DNA of 64,000 bases from NCBI GenBank assembly GCA_002842755.1, contig PHDU01000008.1, forward strand, positions 23,719-87,718, given 5' to 3'. Each line of letters opens with the position of its first letter. Positions within the stretch are counted from its first letter, which is position 1. Below, in pieces: positions 27,575-36,729 of this stretch. The notes under the pieces are model-generated. The model ran no database searches and was not told the origin of the DNA. It saw only the letters and a program-made list of their open reading frames with translations. The position numbers and the translations under genes are program-made. The stretch comes from Bacteroidetes bacterium HGW-Bacteroidetes-1. Its GTDB lineage: Bacteria; Bacteroidota; Bacteroidia; Bacteroidales; F082.

Positions 27575-28965
27575 TACAATAGTCTTTGTTTAATTGATAA
27601 GGTTATTTTAGTGCCAATCCCGACCTTGCTTTCTATATCCACACCAATTAAAGCTAGTTTACAGGCTCTTTGAACAATAGATAAGCCCAGTCCATGCCCT
27701 TTTATACTGGGGTGTTCTATGGTGTCAGCCCTATAAAACGGGTTGAATATCTTTTGTAGCTCCTCACTTCGTATACCAATTCCTCTATCTTTTATGCTTA
27801 TGAAAGTTTCCAGCTCATTTTGCTGTAATACAATCTCTATTTGTTGACCATTTTGAGAATATTTCAAAGCGTTGGAGAGCAGGTTTTCAAGAATTATATC
27901 CAAAAGAAAAGGGTCAGAAAACACCTGAAAATCATATTGTGGCTCAAACACAATTGAGATTCCCTTTGAGGTGATTGCTTTGGCAATTCGCTGAATGACA
28001 TTATCGATTAACTCAACCAGAGATAATTCAATTGATTGTGCCGGGTGCTGTTTGCTATCAACCCTTGCAAGCAATAACAGCTGATCCACCATCTTCGACA
28101 TGCGATCAATTTCAATTATACCTGCTTTTATATTGGTTATGTATTCATCATTTTCGCGTGGTTTTCGCACAAGAACTTCAAAAGTTCCCTTCATTACAGC
28201 AAGAGGTGTTTTGAGCTGATGGGCAGCATCCGATGTAAATTGCTTTTCTCTCATCAAACTACTTTCAATTCTTGTTAATAAATCGTTGATAGAAGAAGCC
28301 AGATGAAACAACTCATCACGATTAACGGGAACAGGAATACGTTCATTTAGGTTGTCATGCTGAATTAACTGCGTTGAGTCAATAATACTCCTTACAGGTT
28401 GAATACTCTTTCCTGCCAGGTATCTCGCAACAAGAAACAAAAACAGCAATGAGCAAGGGAAGCTTATCAGCAAAATATTTCTTAAAGTATTGAGTACAAT
28501 AAAGTATCCTTCCACTGGAACAGCAGCAGCAATATATCCAAAAGCATCACCATTGCGTTTAATGACAACCTTTATCTGGCGAATTGGCTTTTTATTAAGG
28601 ATGGTGTTGAACGGAACATTGTCTTTAAAATTTGCATCAAAGCCAAGTTCATCTGCTTTCAGATTAGGAGACCGATCCATAAGCTCACCACCCAAACCAT
28701 GTACTTCAATAAAAACCGGATTCACTTCAACTTCACGATGTTCACGTTCTTCCCATTCATCCCGATTAATAAAGGTGATTTTACTACCTTCAACAAGTAC
28801 CTCATTGGCATGTTTTTCCGCAACTTGTTTAAGAAGATTGTCGAGATGGGAATAAACAGCAGCATGAACAACAATATAAATCAAAATAAACACCAAGGCA
28901 AGTAGTGTTGCAGTGGCGGCAATATAGTTTCTGGCAATCCGGTTTCGGTATGACAATTCTCTCAT
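27574..28965 (-). CDS. sensor histidine kinase, CusS-like
   Basis: A 463-residue membrane kinase: TM1 about 15-37, a 125-residue periplasmic sensor, TM2 about 163-181, HAMP about 181-235, and the phosphorylated H249 (SDAAHQLKTPLAVM), of the EnvZ/CusS class. The N box (LLENLLSNALKYSQ-like) and G2 box (GHGLGLSIVQRA) are present. The periplasmic loop has clustered charged and His residues (EEREHREVEVN), which may bind metal. It overlaps the regulator gene by ATGA and the cytochrome gene by TAATG, so the three are one translational unit. Confidence 0.9.
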   Translation of the reverse strand: MRELSYRNRIARNYIAATATLLALVFILIYIVVHAAVYSHLDNLLKQVAEKHANEVLVEGSKITFINRDEWEEREHREVEVNPVFIEVHGLGGELMDRSPNLKADELGFDANFKDNVPFNTILNKKPIRQIKVVIKRNGDAFGYIAAAVPVEGYFIVLNTLRNILLISFPCSLLFLFLVARYLAGKSIQPVRSIIDSTQLIQHDNLNERIPVPVNRDELFHLASSINDLLTRIESSLMREKQFTSDAAHQLKTPLAVMKGTFEVLVRKPRENDEYITNIKAGIIEIDRMSKMVDQLLLLARVDSKQHPAQSIELSLVELIDNVIQRIAKAITSKGISIVFEPQYDFQVFSDPFLLDIILENLLSNALKYSQNGQQIEIVLQQNELETFISIKDRGIGIRSEELQKIFNPFYRADTIEHPSIKGHGLGLSIVQRACKLALIGVDIESKVGIGTKITLSIKQRLL

Positions 28966-29630
28966 GGCTCTTTGGCAATATATCCGATACCACGGATGGT
29001 TTGGATGTAATCTTCACTTTTTGATAAACCCAACTTTTTCCTGAGGGAATTCATAAAAACATCAATGACTGAAGTACTGTAATCGAAATGAATCTCCCAA
29101 ACACTCTCAATTATCCGGCTTCGACGGCAAACCTCCCCTTTGTGCCGTAGTAAATATTCAAGCAAGGCAAATTCCTTTTGTGTGAGCTGAATTTCCTGAT
29201 ATCCTCTATATACCTGATGGGTTGAAACATTTAAGATAATATCTCCAAGCTTAAAAACATCATGCTCGCCGGAAAGGGGCCGCAATTGTACCCTGATGCG
29301 CTCAAGCAGTTCTTCAAAATGAAACGGTTTTTTGATATAATCATTTGCGCCTGATTTTAAGCCTGATATGGTATCAGACACCGTATCTTTTGCAGTTATA
29401 AAAATGATAGGCGTCTGCTGGTTCTGCTTGCGAAACCTAATGCAAACATCGAGGCCACTTAACCCTGGCAGCATCCAGTCAAGCAAAATTAAATCAAAAT
29501 GATTTTCAAGCGCAGTTTCAAGCCCGTGTGTTCCGTCCTCTGACAATTGCACAGCATACGATTCCTCTTCGAGTCCTTGTTTCAGGAATTTAGCAATACC
29601 GGGTTCGTCTTCAATGATCAGGATTTTCAT
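28962..29630 (-). CDS. OmpR/CusR-type response regulator
   Basis: A 222-residue regulator, receiver domain 1-115 with D51 as phosphoacceptor (LILLDWMLPG) and the winged-helix domain from about 128. DWMLPGLSGLDVC and the QLTQKEFALLEYLLRHKGEV helix are typical of CusR/CopR-type metal regulators, and the operon contains an RND metal pump further on. The ATG lies four bases after a TAATTTTG promoter element, so its mRNA is predicted to be leaderless. It is the first gene of the operon. Confidence 0.9.
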   Translation of the reverse strand: MKILIIEDEPGIAKFLKQGLEEESYAVQLSEDGTHGLETALENHFDLILLDWMLPGLSGLDVCIRFRKQNQQTPIIFITAKDTVSDTISGLKSGANDYIKKPFHFEELLERIRVQLRPLSGEHDVFKLGDIILNVSTHQVYRGYQEIQLTQKEFALLEYLLRHKGEVCRRSRIIESVWEIHFDYSTSVIDVFMNSLRKKLGLSKSEDYIQTIRGIGYIAKEP

Positions 29631-29634
29631 TCTG

Positions 29635-29642
29635 CAAAATTA
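29635..29642 (-). promoter_or_regulatory. -7 promoter element of the metal-response operon
   Basis: The minus strand reads TAATTTTG, fitting TAnnTTTG, with the ATG of the response regulator only four bases further on. This is the second regulator in the window with a promoter abutting its start codon. Confidence 0.6.
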
Positions 29643-29841
29643 GATGAGCATTCTTAAGAAAAACGCTGCTAAAACTTAAGATTAAATTAAGATTTGAGTT
29701 CTTGTACGCAACATCCCTATAAAAATACATACCTTTTCTTCAAAATTTGAATTTTTATAGTAAAAAAGAATATTCATTCTGACAATAACTAATCTTAAAA
29801 CTTTTTTTTAACTGATAATGATTTTGTTAGCAGAATAAATG

Positions 29842-29849
29842 TACCTTTG
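29842..29849 (+). promoter_or_regulatory. -7 promoter element of the DEAD-box helicase gene
   Basis: TACCTTTG matches TAnnTTTG exactly, 24 bases before the ATG. This element also overlaps an in-frame TTG, which is why that TTG is not taken as the start of the protein. Confidence 0.75.
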
Positions 29850-29873
29850 CCGACCAAATATTTTATACACTTT

Positions 29874-31709
29874 ATGTCTAATTTTCAAGAACTTGGTCTT
29901 AATTCCGACCTCCAAAAAGCAGTTGAGGCACTCGGTTTTAAAGATCCTATGCCTATTCAGGCTGCTGTAATCCCAACTTTATTAGAAAAACCGGTTGATA
30001 TGGTAGGCCTCGCCCAGACCGGAACAGGAAAAACAGCCGCATTCGGGCTTCCTGTACTGCAATATATTGACCCATCTTTGCGTCGTACGCAGGCAGTTGT
30101 ACTTTGCCCTACACGCGAGCTGTGCATGCAGATTACACGCGACCTGACAAGTTTTGCGCAGTTCATGCCCAAAATTAAAATTGTTCCTATCTATGGGGGT
30201 GCTTCTATTGAAGTTCAGATGAAGCAATTATATGATCAACCTCAGATTATTGTGGCCACACCTGGCCGCATGAATGACATGATCCGACGGGGAAAAGCGG
30301 ATCTAACCCATGTAAAATGGGCTGTTCTCGACGAAGCAGATGAAATGCTCGATATGGGCTTTCAGGATGACGTTGATACTATTCTTCAGGAAATGCCAAA
30401 AGAAAAAAACACCTTGCTTTTTTCTGCTACCATGCCTGATCAGGTTGAACGTATTCTGAGCAAGTATATGAACAATCCTATTGTCAAAACTGTTGGGCAG
30501 CGCAATACTGGTACAGCCAATGTAAAACATATGTATTATATGGTTCAGGCACGGGATCGTTATCCTGCGCTGAAGCGCCTTGCTGACTTTAATCCCAACA
30601 TCTATGCTATCGTTTTTTGCCGTACCCGTATTGAAACACAGGAAATTGCTGATTCATTAATTCGTGATGGGTATAACGCCGACTCTTTACATGGTGATCT
30701 TTCTCAAGCACAGCGTGATCATGTGATGAGTCGTTTCAGAAGTGGAACTTTGCAGATGCTTGTTGCAACAGATGTTGCTGCACGTGGCCTTGACGTGAAC
30801 AATCTTACCCATGTAATTAATTATAACCTACCTGATGAGCCTGAAATATATGTTCATCGTAGTGGCCGCACTGGCAGAGCTGATAAAACAGGTATCTGTT
30901 TCAGCATTATCAATATGAAAGAAAAAGGTAAAATCCGACATATCGAACGCATTGTAGGCCGTGAATTTGCCAAGGCAAAAATACCTACAGGTGTTCAGGT
31001 GTGTGAAAAACAACTTTTTCATCATATCGACCGCATGGAAAAGGTTGAGTTGAATCATGAAGAAATTGACTCTTTCCTTCCTGTTATTTACCGCAAGCTC
31101 GAATTTATGGATCGCGAAGAAATAATCAAACGCTTCGTAGCCCTTGAGTTTAACCGCTTTCTCGAATATTATCGCGATGCCAAAGATCTTAACATTGATG
31201 AGAGCAAGGTTAGCTTTAAAGAAAGAGATGGAGGGGAACGCAGCAGATATGGAAAAGAAGCACGATGGGAAACAAGAGATAGCCGAGGTGGCGGCAAACG
31301 CGAAGGCCGGAGCTCTAACTCAAATTTCACCAGAATGTTTTTCAGCATTGGCCGCAAAGATAATATGGCTCCACAAAACATTATTGGGCTTATAAATGAA
31401 GTGACCCGTTCGCGCGATGTTACGATCGGACGTATTGATATTCTTGATAATTTTTCCTTTATAGATATTGATGCTGGTTCAGTCAATTTAGTAATGGACT
31501 CTTTTAGCAACAAAGACCAAAACAGCCGTGGTATTCGTGTTGACATTGCCGGGGATAGAGCAGATGAAGATGCTTCCAAAACCAAAAGAAAAAGGTATGG
31601 AGAAGGATCTTCAAAACCTTATGAAGGCGGCTACAAAGGAGACAAACGCAGTTCCAAGCCAACCAGCTCTGAGAGGCGAAGAAAGCCAAGCAGCGGCAAA
31701 AAATATTAA
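29874..31709 (+). CDS. DEAD-box ATP-dependent RNA helicase (DeaD/CsdA-like)
   Basis: A 611-residue RNA helicase. Motif I is AQTGTGKT (47-54), motif II is DEAD at 153-156, motif III is SAT, and motif VI is HRSGRTGR. After the two RecA-like domains comes a DbpA-type RNA-binding domain beginning at MFFSIGRKDNMAPQNIIG, followed by a basic, Ser/Arg/Lys-rich tail typical of disordered RNA-binding extensions. The likely role is ribosome assembly or cold-shock RNA unwinding in the cytoplasm. It is monocistronic: own promoter upstream and a strong bidirectional terminator downstream. Confidence 0.93.
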   Translation: MSNFQELGLNSDLQKAVEALGFKDPMPIQAAVIPTLLEKPVDMVGLAQTGTGKTAAFGLPVLQYIDPSLRRTQAVVLCPTRELCMQITRDLTSFAQFMPKIKIVPIYGGASIEVQMKQLYDQPQIIVATPGRMNDMIRRGKADLTHVKWAVLDEADEMLDMGFQDDVDTILQEMPKEKNTLLFSATMPDQVERILSKYMNNPIVKTVGQRNTGTANVKHMYYMVQARDRYPALKRLADFNPNIYAIVFCRTRIETQEIADSLIRDGYNADSLHGDLSQAQRDHVMSRFRSGTLQMLVATDVAARGLDVNNLTHVINYNLPDEPEIYVHRSGRTGRADKTGICFSIINMKEKGKIRHIERIVGREFAKAKIPTGVQVCEKQLFHHIDRMEKVELNHEEIDSFLPVIYRKLEFMDREEIIKRFVALEFNRFLEYYRDAKDLNIDESKVSFKERDGGERSRYGKEARWETRDSRGGGKREGRSSNSNFTRMFFSIGRKDNMAPQNIIGLINEVTRSRDVTIGRIDILDNFSFIDIDAGSVNLVMDSFSNKDQNSRGIRVDIAGDRADEDASKTKRKRYGEGSSKPYEGGYKGDKRSSKPTSSERRRKPSSGKKY

Positions 31710-31730
31710 TGCCAGAATTGGAAAACACTT

Positions 31731-31771
31731 AAAAAAGGGGCAAATGTTGAAAAACAGTGCCCCTTTTTTTT
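31731..31771. terminator. bidirectional intrinsic terminator
   Basis: The 12-bp stem (31731-31742 with the complementary arm from 31758) has an A run on one side and a T run on the other. It can therefore terminate both the helicase gene on the plus strand and the five-gene cytochrome operon, whose last gene ends 36 bases away on the minus strand. Confidence 0.85.
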
Positions 31772-31806
31772 GATTACTATTCGTTTAACCTCAACACCAA
31801 AAATCT

Positions 31807-33414
31807 CTAAAACCTTTGAGTAATACTTAAATAAATCCGGTGATTTGACGATTTCTTTTCGAAGGTGTGCTCAAAATTGGCTGAAAGCATCAGCTTTTTC
31901 GCCAAGCGCCAACCCAGACTTAACTCAGCTATGTTTTGCCTCTGGGTAAACTCTCCACTATAATAATTGTATAAAACATTCCTGTAGGTCAATGTGCCAT
32001 TTATCTTTCCTTGCATCAGGTCTTTGGTAAGTCCTGCACTGTAAACTGTTCCTTTCATATAGGAAGTCTCTAAAAATGTAGCTGATATTAGCCCTCCTGA
32101 ATGAATCCATGGTAATTGACTTACACTTATATACGAATATAAGTTTTTTGATGGCTTTAGATCTGATTTACGGTTGCGGTAACCTGCCCTTATACCCATT
32201 GTTATTTTATTCACTGGCCGGTAGTTGGCTTGAAATTGATATCCCTGTGTCGATTCGGTTTCCAAAAGACGTTCAATGAGTGTTTTGTATGTCTCGTAAT
32301 AAATGATGTTTTGTCTCGCACTATAGGATAGTGACAAAGATAATTGCTTGAATGCTTTATATCGGATTGAAAAAAATGTGTTCGACAGCGTAACCTTGTT
32401 ACTTTTTATCTCATTAACTTTCTGATACAGTTCAAACTCTACAGATCCGAACAAGAAAACATTCGGCAAAATTGTATTGGAGTGCTGTAAATAGGCGAAC
32501 CTTCGGTCCGTTTGACCATTGTTTTTTTGCTCAATAAAGGCCATTGAACTTTGGATATTTCCTTTTTTTAAAGGCATTTCATGACTTATATAAGCTCCAT
32601 ACTGAAATAACTTCGTGTTGATGCTGTAGTTAACATTATCAGGCCTTGATCCTGCCACCAAACCTGTGGTAAATTGATTCATCCTCGCTTCATATTGAAC
32701 CCCATCTGATGCTCCCAATTGAGAAATCCTGGGATTGATCCTTCTTCCAAACCAGACAGAGTGCCTTTCATTGATTTGATATTGAAGGGCCAGCTTGTAT
32801 ATCTTCAGCCCATTGAAAATATCTTCCTTTATTTCATCCCATCGGTGATCTTTATGTGAAAATGAAAGATAGGTTTCTGCTGATAGACGTTTCCCTCTAA
32901 TATTGCCTGCTTTCATTGAAAAAGTATAGCGCATCCGCTGCGAAATATCTGAAGAAGAACTTGATATGTTGGTATAGGAGGCTAAGGATAACCTCCCACT
33001 AAACGTTTGCGATAGCTTTTTTGGCTGTAACTGGCTTTGTAGGTTTATAGGTTCAATAACTTCACTTGCAGATTCCGGTACTGATATCGGCTTATCTGCT
33101 TTTATCCCTTCATCTTGTGTGGATTCCTTTGTTTTGGCAAGTATCCTTTGGGATATCTTTACCTCTTTGCCCGGAATTATTTCGCATACGCAGGAAATCG
33201 AAGACTTATTCTTTACCAAAAGTACTGCTGTAAAAAAATCCTGCTCCTGAATGTATAGCGTATCACCAATGTTGATATTTGAAGTACTGGCAAATTTAAC
33301 ATACACCTGCTGTGGGGTTACGTACGAAACAAATCCTTCTTCTACCTGTTGATCCGTCTGCGACATGATAACTGTTGCATGACAAAGTAATAGTGCTATG
33401 AGTATATACTTCAT
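31807..33414 (-). CDS. predicted outer-membrane beta-barrel protein of the cytochrome operon
   Basis: A 535-residue protein with a signal peptide (cut near residue 19), a short SH3-like or beta-rich N-terminal domain (about 20-90), a charged Ser/Pro linker, and from about 140 a long series of alternating aromatic/hydrophobic strands. It ends in an aromatic residue (YLSITQRF), as outer-membrane proteins do. It carries no CxxCH motif. As the last gene of the operon, 6 bases after the 43-heme cytochrome, it is a candidate barrel partner for that cytochrome, in the manner of porin-cytochrome conduits. I do not recognise a named family, so the porin role is inferred from position and topology. Confidence 0.65.
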   Translation of the reverse strand: MKYILIALLLCHATVIMSQTDQQVEEGFVSYVTPQQVYVKFASTSNINIGDTLYIQEQDFFTAVLLVKNKSSISCVCEIIPGKEVKISQRILAKTKESTQDEGIKADKPISVPESASEVIEPINLQSQLQPKKLSQTFSGRLSLASYTNISSSSSDISQRMRYTFSMKAGNIRGKRLSAETYLSFSHKDHRWDEIKEDIFNGLKIYKLALQYQINERHSVWFGRRINPRISQLGASDGVQYEARMNQFTTGLVAGSRPDNVNYSINTKLFQYGAYISHEMPLKKGNIQSSMAFIEQKNNGQTDRRFAYLQHSNTILPNVFLFGSVEFELYQKVNEIKSNKVTLSNTFFSIRYKAFKQLSLSLSYSARQNIIYYETYKTLIERLLETESTQGYQFQANYRPVNKITMGIRAGYRNRKSDLKPSKNLYSYISVSQLPWIHSGGLISATFLETSYMKGTVYSAGLTKDLMQGKINGTLTYRNVLYNYYSGEFTQRQNIAELSLGWRLAKKLMLSANFEHTFEKKSSNHRIYLSITQRF

Positions 33415-33420
33415 CGCTTC

Positions 33421-36400
33421 CTAATTAATTTTGCGAATATTATGGGGTAATATCTTGTCTTCTTCTCCATTGGGATGACATTCAAAACATGCCGCTGAAT
33501 TCCAGGAATAACCTGGGACACCCCTGTGCTCACTTGCCATATCCGACTGGTTGTGTTCGTGGCAATCGATACAACTGAATATCGAATAATTGGTTGGATT
33601 GGTATGACAATCGGAGCATTGATCCCATTCACCCTGGTGCTCTCCCGAAAATATTGGAAAATACTGGGAATCGTGATTAAATGTCGAAGGCTCCCATGCC
33701 GTTTGGGTGTGACAGGCTTCGCATTCTGTTGGAAACTGCGCAGATGCATGTGGGGGATCGGTGGTTTGGTTATAATCGCTTGTATGACAACCATAGCAGG
33801 TGTTTGGTGTGTTGTTGTAATTGCCTTCGTGACATGCTATACACTGATTTGCAATTGTCTGGTGTGCTCCCTGCAGCACAAAGTAATTGTTGTGAATTGG
33901 AAAAGTAGCCGGATTCCAGTCAGGATTGGTTGTATGACAGCTTTCACATTCAACCGGAAGTCCCAAGGCTGTGTGATTGGGGTTTGTTGTTTGGTTGAAG
34001 TCACTCGTGTGGCAGGACATACATGCATCTGTAGTGTTGTTGTAATTGCCCTCATGACATTCAAAACAATTGTTGGATATGGTCTGGTGTGCTCCGTCAA
34101 GTACATAATAGTTGTCATGTATCGGGAAGGTGGCTGGTGACCAGCCTGCATTGGTGGTATGACAAGTCTCACATGTTTCCGGAAGGCTTAAGCTTTGATG
34201 GCTCGGATTTGCTGATTGGTTATAGTCTGTTTGATGGCATTCTGAACATATGGTCGTTGTGCCGGCATATCCGTTTGCGTGACAGCCCACGCATTCTGTT
34301 GTTAAATGTGCTCCGGTAAGTGGAAAATTGGTCAGATTATGATTGAATCCATCATCACCATCTCCTGTTGGGTGGCATGCATAACATGCTTCACTGTTAT
34401 AACTGTATCCACCTACGCCATTGTGCTGGCTGTCGGTATCCGGTTGGTTGTGTTCGTGGCAGTCAATGCAACTGAATAATGTGTAATTTGATGGCGTTGT
34501 ATGGCACTCAGTACAACTTTCCCATTCTCCGTTGTGGTTGCCACTATAGATGGGAAAATACTGGTTGTCGTGATCAAATGTAGCTGGTGTCCACGCTGAT
34601 TCTATATGACAGGTTTCACAAAGGGTTGAAAAACCTGCTGGCTGATGAGGTGGATCGGTGGTTTGATTGTAGTCTTCTGCATGACAGCCAAAACATAAAT
34701 TTGGGGTCTCAATATAATTGCCCTCATGACATTCAAAACAATTGTTTGATATGGTCTGATGCGCTCCGTTTAATACGTAATATTCATTGTGTATCGGGAA
34801 TGTGGCCGGTGACCAGCCTGCATTGGTGGTATGACAGGTCTCACATGTGGACGGAAGGCTTAAGCTTTGATGGCTTGGATTTGCTGATTGGTTATAGTCT
34901 GTTTGATGGCATTCTGAACATATGGTCGTTGTGCCGGTATATCCGTTTGCGTGACAGCCTACGCATTCTGTTGTTAAATGTGCTCCGGTAAGTGGAAAAT
35001 TGGTCAGATTATGATTGAATCCATCATCACCATCTCCTGTTGGGTGGCATGCAAAACAAGCTTCGCTGCTGTAATCATACCCTCCAACTCCATTATGCTC
35101 GCTGTCGGTATCCGGTTGGTTGTGTTCGTGGCAATCGATGCAGCTGAATAACGTGTAATTTGCTGGCGTTGTGTGGCATTCTGTACAACTTTCCCATTCT
35201 CCGTTGTGGTTGCCACTGTAGATGGGAAAATACTGGTTGTCGTGATCAAATGTAGCTGGTGTCCACGCTGTTTCTGTATGGCAGGTTTCACAACTTGTTG
35301 AGAAATCAGCAGCCTGATGGGGAGGGTTAGTGGTTTGGTTAAATTCGTCCGCATGACATCCAAAACACAAATTTGAGGTCTCAATATAATTGCCCTCGTG
35401 ACAATCAAAGCAGTTATTTGATATGGTCTGGTGGGCTCCGTTTAATAAGTAGTATTCATTATGTATCGCAAATGTAGCAGGTTTCCAGTCTGCTTCTGTT
35501 GTATGACAGTCTGCACACCCAAGACTCAGATTTAATGTCTGATGATTAGGATTTATCGCTTCATTGAAATCTATCAGATGACAATTACTGCATTCAGTTG
35601 AGGTTCCACTGTAGCTATTGGTATGACAATCTGCGCAGCTCACTGTAATATGCGACCCTGTTAAAGGAAAGTTTGATAAACTATGGTTAAATATATTGTC
35701 TGAGTCGCCTGTTGGATGACATTCAAAACATGCCTGATTGTTATATACATATCCATCTACATCGTCATGCTCCTCATTCATATCATTTTGATTGTGCTCA
35801 TGACAATCAATACAACTGAACAATGTGAAGTTATTCTGATCCGTATGACATTCAGTACATTTATCCCATTCCCCTTTATGTTTACCGCTATAGATAGGGA
35901 AAAATTGATTGTCATGATTTTTGAATTCTGCCGGCCTCCAGTCCCGGTCTAATGTATGGCATTCATTACATTCTGTTGAAAAATCAACTGCGACATGATT
36001 TGGATTGGTGGCCTGCTGGTATTCTTGTTCGTGGCATGTAATGCATTCCGGTGAAATACTGTTATAGGGTTCTCCTGAATTGTGACATTGGCTACAATCA
36101 TTCAGATCGTGTCCCTGTGTTAATGGAAAGAAGCTATGATTGATGCCTGCTCCACTCCACGAATAAGCATTGATGTTATGACATTCTATACAATTTGTCG
36201 AATATTCATTTTCAACGTGATTTGGATCAGTAGTTGTAAGAAATTCAGCTTCATGGCAATCAAAACAATCCACGCTTAAAGGTTCAAATACAAGTTTTGA
36301 TGCTGATTCATGACAATCAAAACAATCGGCCACAACATGAGCGCCTGTCAAAGGAAAACGGCTTTGTCTGTGTATCTGCGTAATGTTTTCAACTAGCCAT

Positions 36401-36729
36401 GAAAAGGGGGTGTGGCATCTGGCACAATCAAATCCCACAGTCTGCTCGTGAACATCCGTATGACAACTGATACAATCTGTTGAGGCCTGTTCGAAAATTA
36501 GTGTCTGGTGGCAGGATCGGCAGTTCACTGATTGATGTTGCCCTTCCAATGGAAAATTTGTGGATTGGTGATTGAACGCATAAGTACCTTCCACCAGTTT
36601 CCAGCCTTCTGATGTGTGACAGTCTCCACAACTTATCTTTAACTCAGACCCGTGAGGGGTTTGGGATGACTGTGCAGCTATTTCTAAACTCAGTACAAGA
36701 ATGAATAGCGCTAATGACAGGATTCGCAT
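33421..36729 (-). CDS. giant multiheme cytochrome c, 43 CxxCH motifs
   Basis: A 1102-residue exported cytochrome with a signal peptide (about 1-19). I count 43 CxxCH heme-binding motifs, about one per 26 residues, spread over the whole chain. About 14 of them are preceded by a conserved L-x-G-x-H or SG-x-H box whose histidine could be a distal heme ligand. The middle contains a 224-residue unit present twice in almost identical form, plus diverged flanking copies. The protein is expected to be a heme wire in the periplasm or on the cell surface. The start codon lies within the last CxxCH codons of the previous gene. Heme loading needs a cytochrome c maturation system that is not encoded in the window. 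Confidence 0.93.
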   Translation of the reverse strand: MRILSLALFILVLSLEIAAQSSQTPHGSELKISCGDCHTSEGWKLVEGTYAFNHQSTNFPLEGQHQSVNCRSCHQTLIFEQASTDCISCHTDVHEQTVGFDCARCHTPFSWLVENITQIHRQSRFPLTGAHVVADCFDCHESASKLVFEPLSVDCFDCHEAEFLTTTDPNHVENEYSTNCIECHNINAYSWSGAGINHSFFPLTQGHDLNDCSQCHNSGEPYNSISPECITCHEQEYQQATNPNHVAVDFSTECNECHTLDRDWRPAEFKNHDNQFFPIYSGKHKGEWDKCTECHTDQNNFTLFSCIDCHEHNQNDMNEEHDDVDGYVYNNQACFECHPTGDSDNIFNHSLSNFPLTGSHITVSCADCHTNSYSGTSTECSNCHLIDFNEAINPNHQTLNLSLGCADCHTTEADWKPATFAIHNEYYLLNGAHQTISNNCFDCHEGNYIETSNLCFGCHADEFNQTTNPPHQAADFSTSCETCHTETAWTPATFDHDNQYFPIYSGNHNGEWESCTECHTTPANYTLFSCIDCHEHNQPDTDSEHNGVGGYDYSSEACFACHPTGDGDDGFNHNLTNFPLTGAHLTTECVGCHANGYTGTTTICSECHQTDYNQSANPSHQSLSLPSTCETCHTTNAGWSPATFPIHNEYYVLNGAHQTISNNCFECHEGNYIETPNLCFGCHAEDYNQTTDPPHQPAGFSTLCETCHIESAWTPATFDHDNQYFPIYSGNHNGEWESCTECHTTPSNYTLFSCIDCHEHNQPDTDSQHNGVGGYSYNSEACYACHPTGDGDDGFNHNLTNFPLTGAHLTTECVGCHANGYAGTTTICSECHQTDYNQSANPSHQSLSLPETCETCHTTNAGWSPATFPIHDNYYVLDGAHQTISNNCFECHEGNYNNTTDACMSCHTSDFNQTTNPNHTALGLPVECESCHTTNPDWNPATFPIHNNYFVLQGAHQTIANQCIACHEGNYNNTPNTCYGCHTSDYNQTTDPPHASAQFPTECEACHTQTAWEPSTFNHDSQYFPIFSGEHQGEWDQCSDCHTNPTNYSIFSCIDCHEHNQSDMASEHRGVPGYSWNSAACFECHPNGEEDKILPHNIRKIN
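33949..34620 (-). repeat. internal 672-bp repeat, second copy
   Basis: This is the second in-phase copy (224 codons) of the duplicated block in the giant cytochrome gene. The first about 180 codons are almost identical to the first copy, and the end has diverged (FECHEGNYNNTTDACMSC here). Landmarks such as the TGGAAAATTGGTC string recur exactly 672 bases apart. Confidence 0.9.
34621..35292 (-). repeat. internal 672-bp repeat, first copy
   Basis: The first copy of the 224-codon unit, starting at the CETCH codons at 35290-35292. It encodes nine CxxCH motifs in order. A more diverged homologous stretch precedes it, and a partial one follows the second copy. Confidence 0.9.

Noticed and set aside
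30303..31728. Minus-strand frames in the DEAD-box helicase gene
   Set aside because: They are reverse readings of the helicase; the bidirectional terminator and promoter support the plus-strand gene only.
33526..34140. 204-codon plus-strand frame in the giant cytochrome gene
   Set aside because: It is antisense to the heme-motif frame; its Cys/Ile/Val/Thr-rich sequence is the reverse reading of that gene and has no domain of its own.
33421..36729. Regular repeat pattern suggestive of a CRISPR array or satellite
   Set aside because: The periodicity comes from codons for CxxCH modules in one long open frame; there are no short identical repeats with unique spacers.
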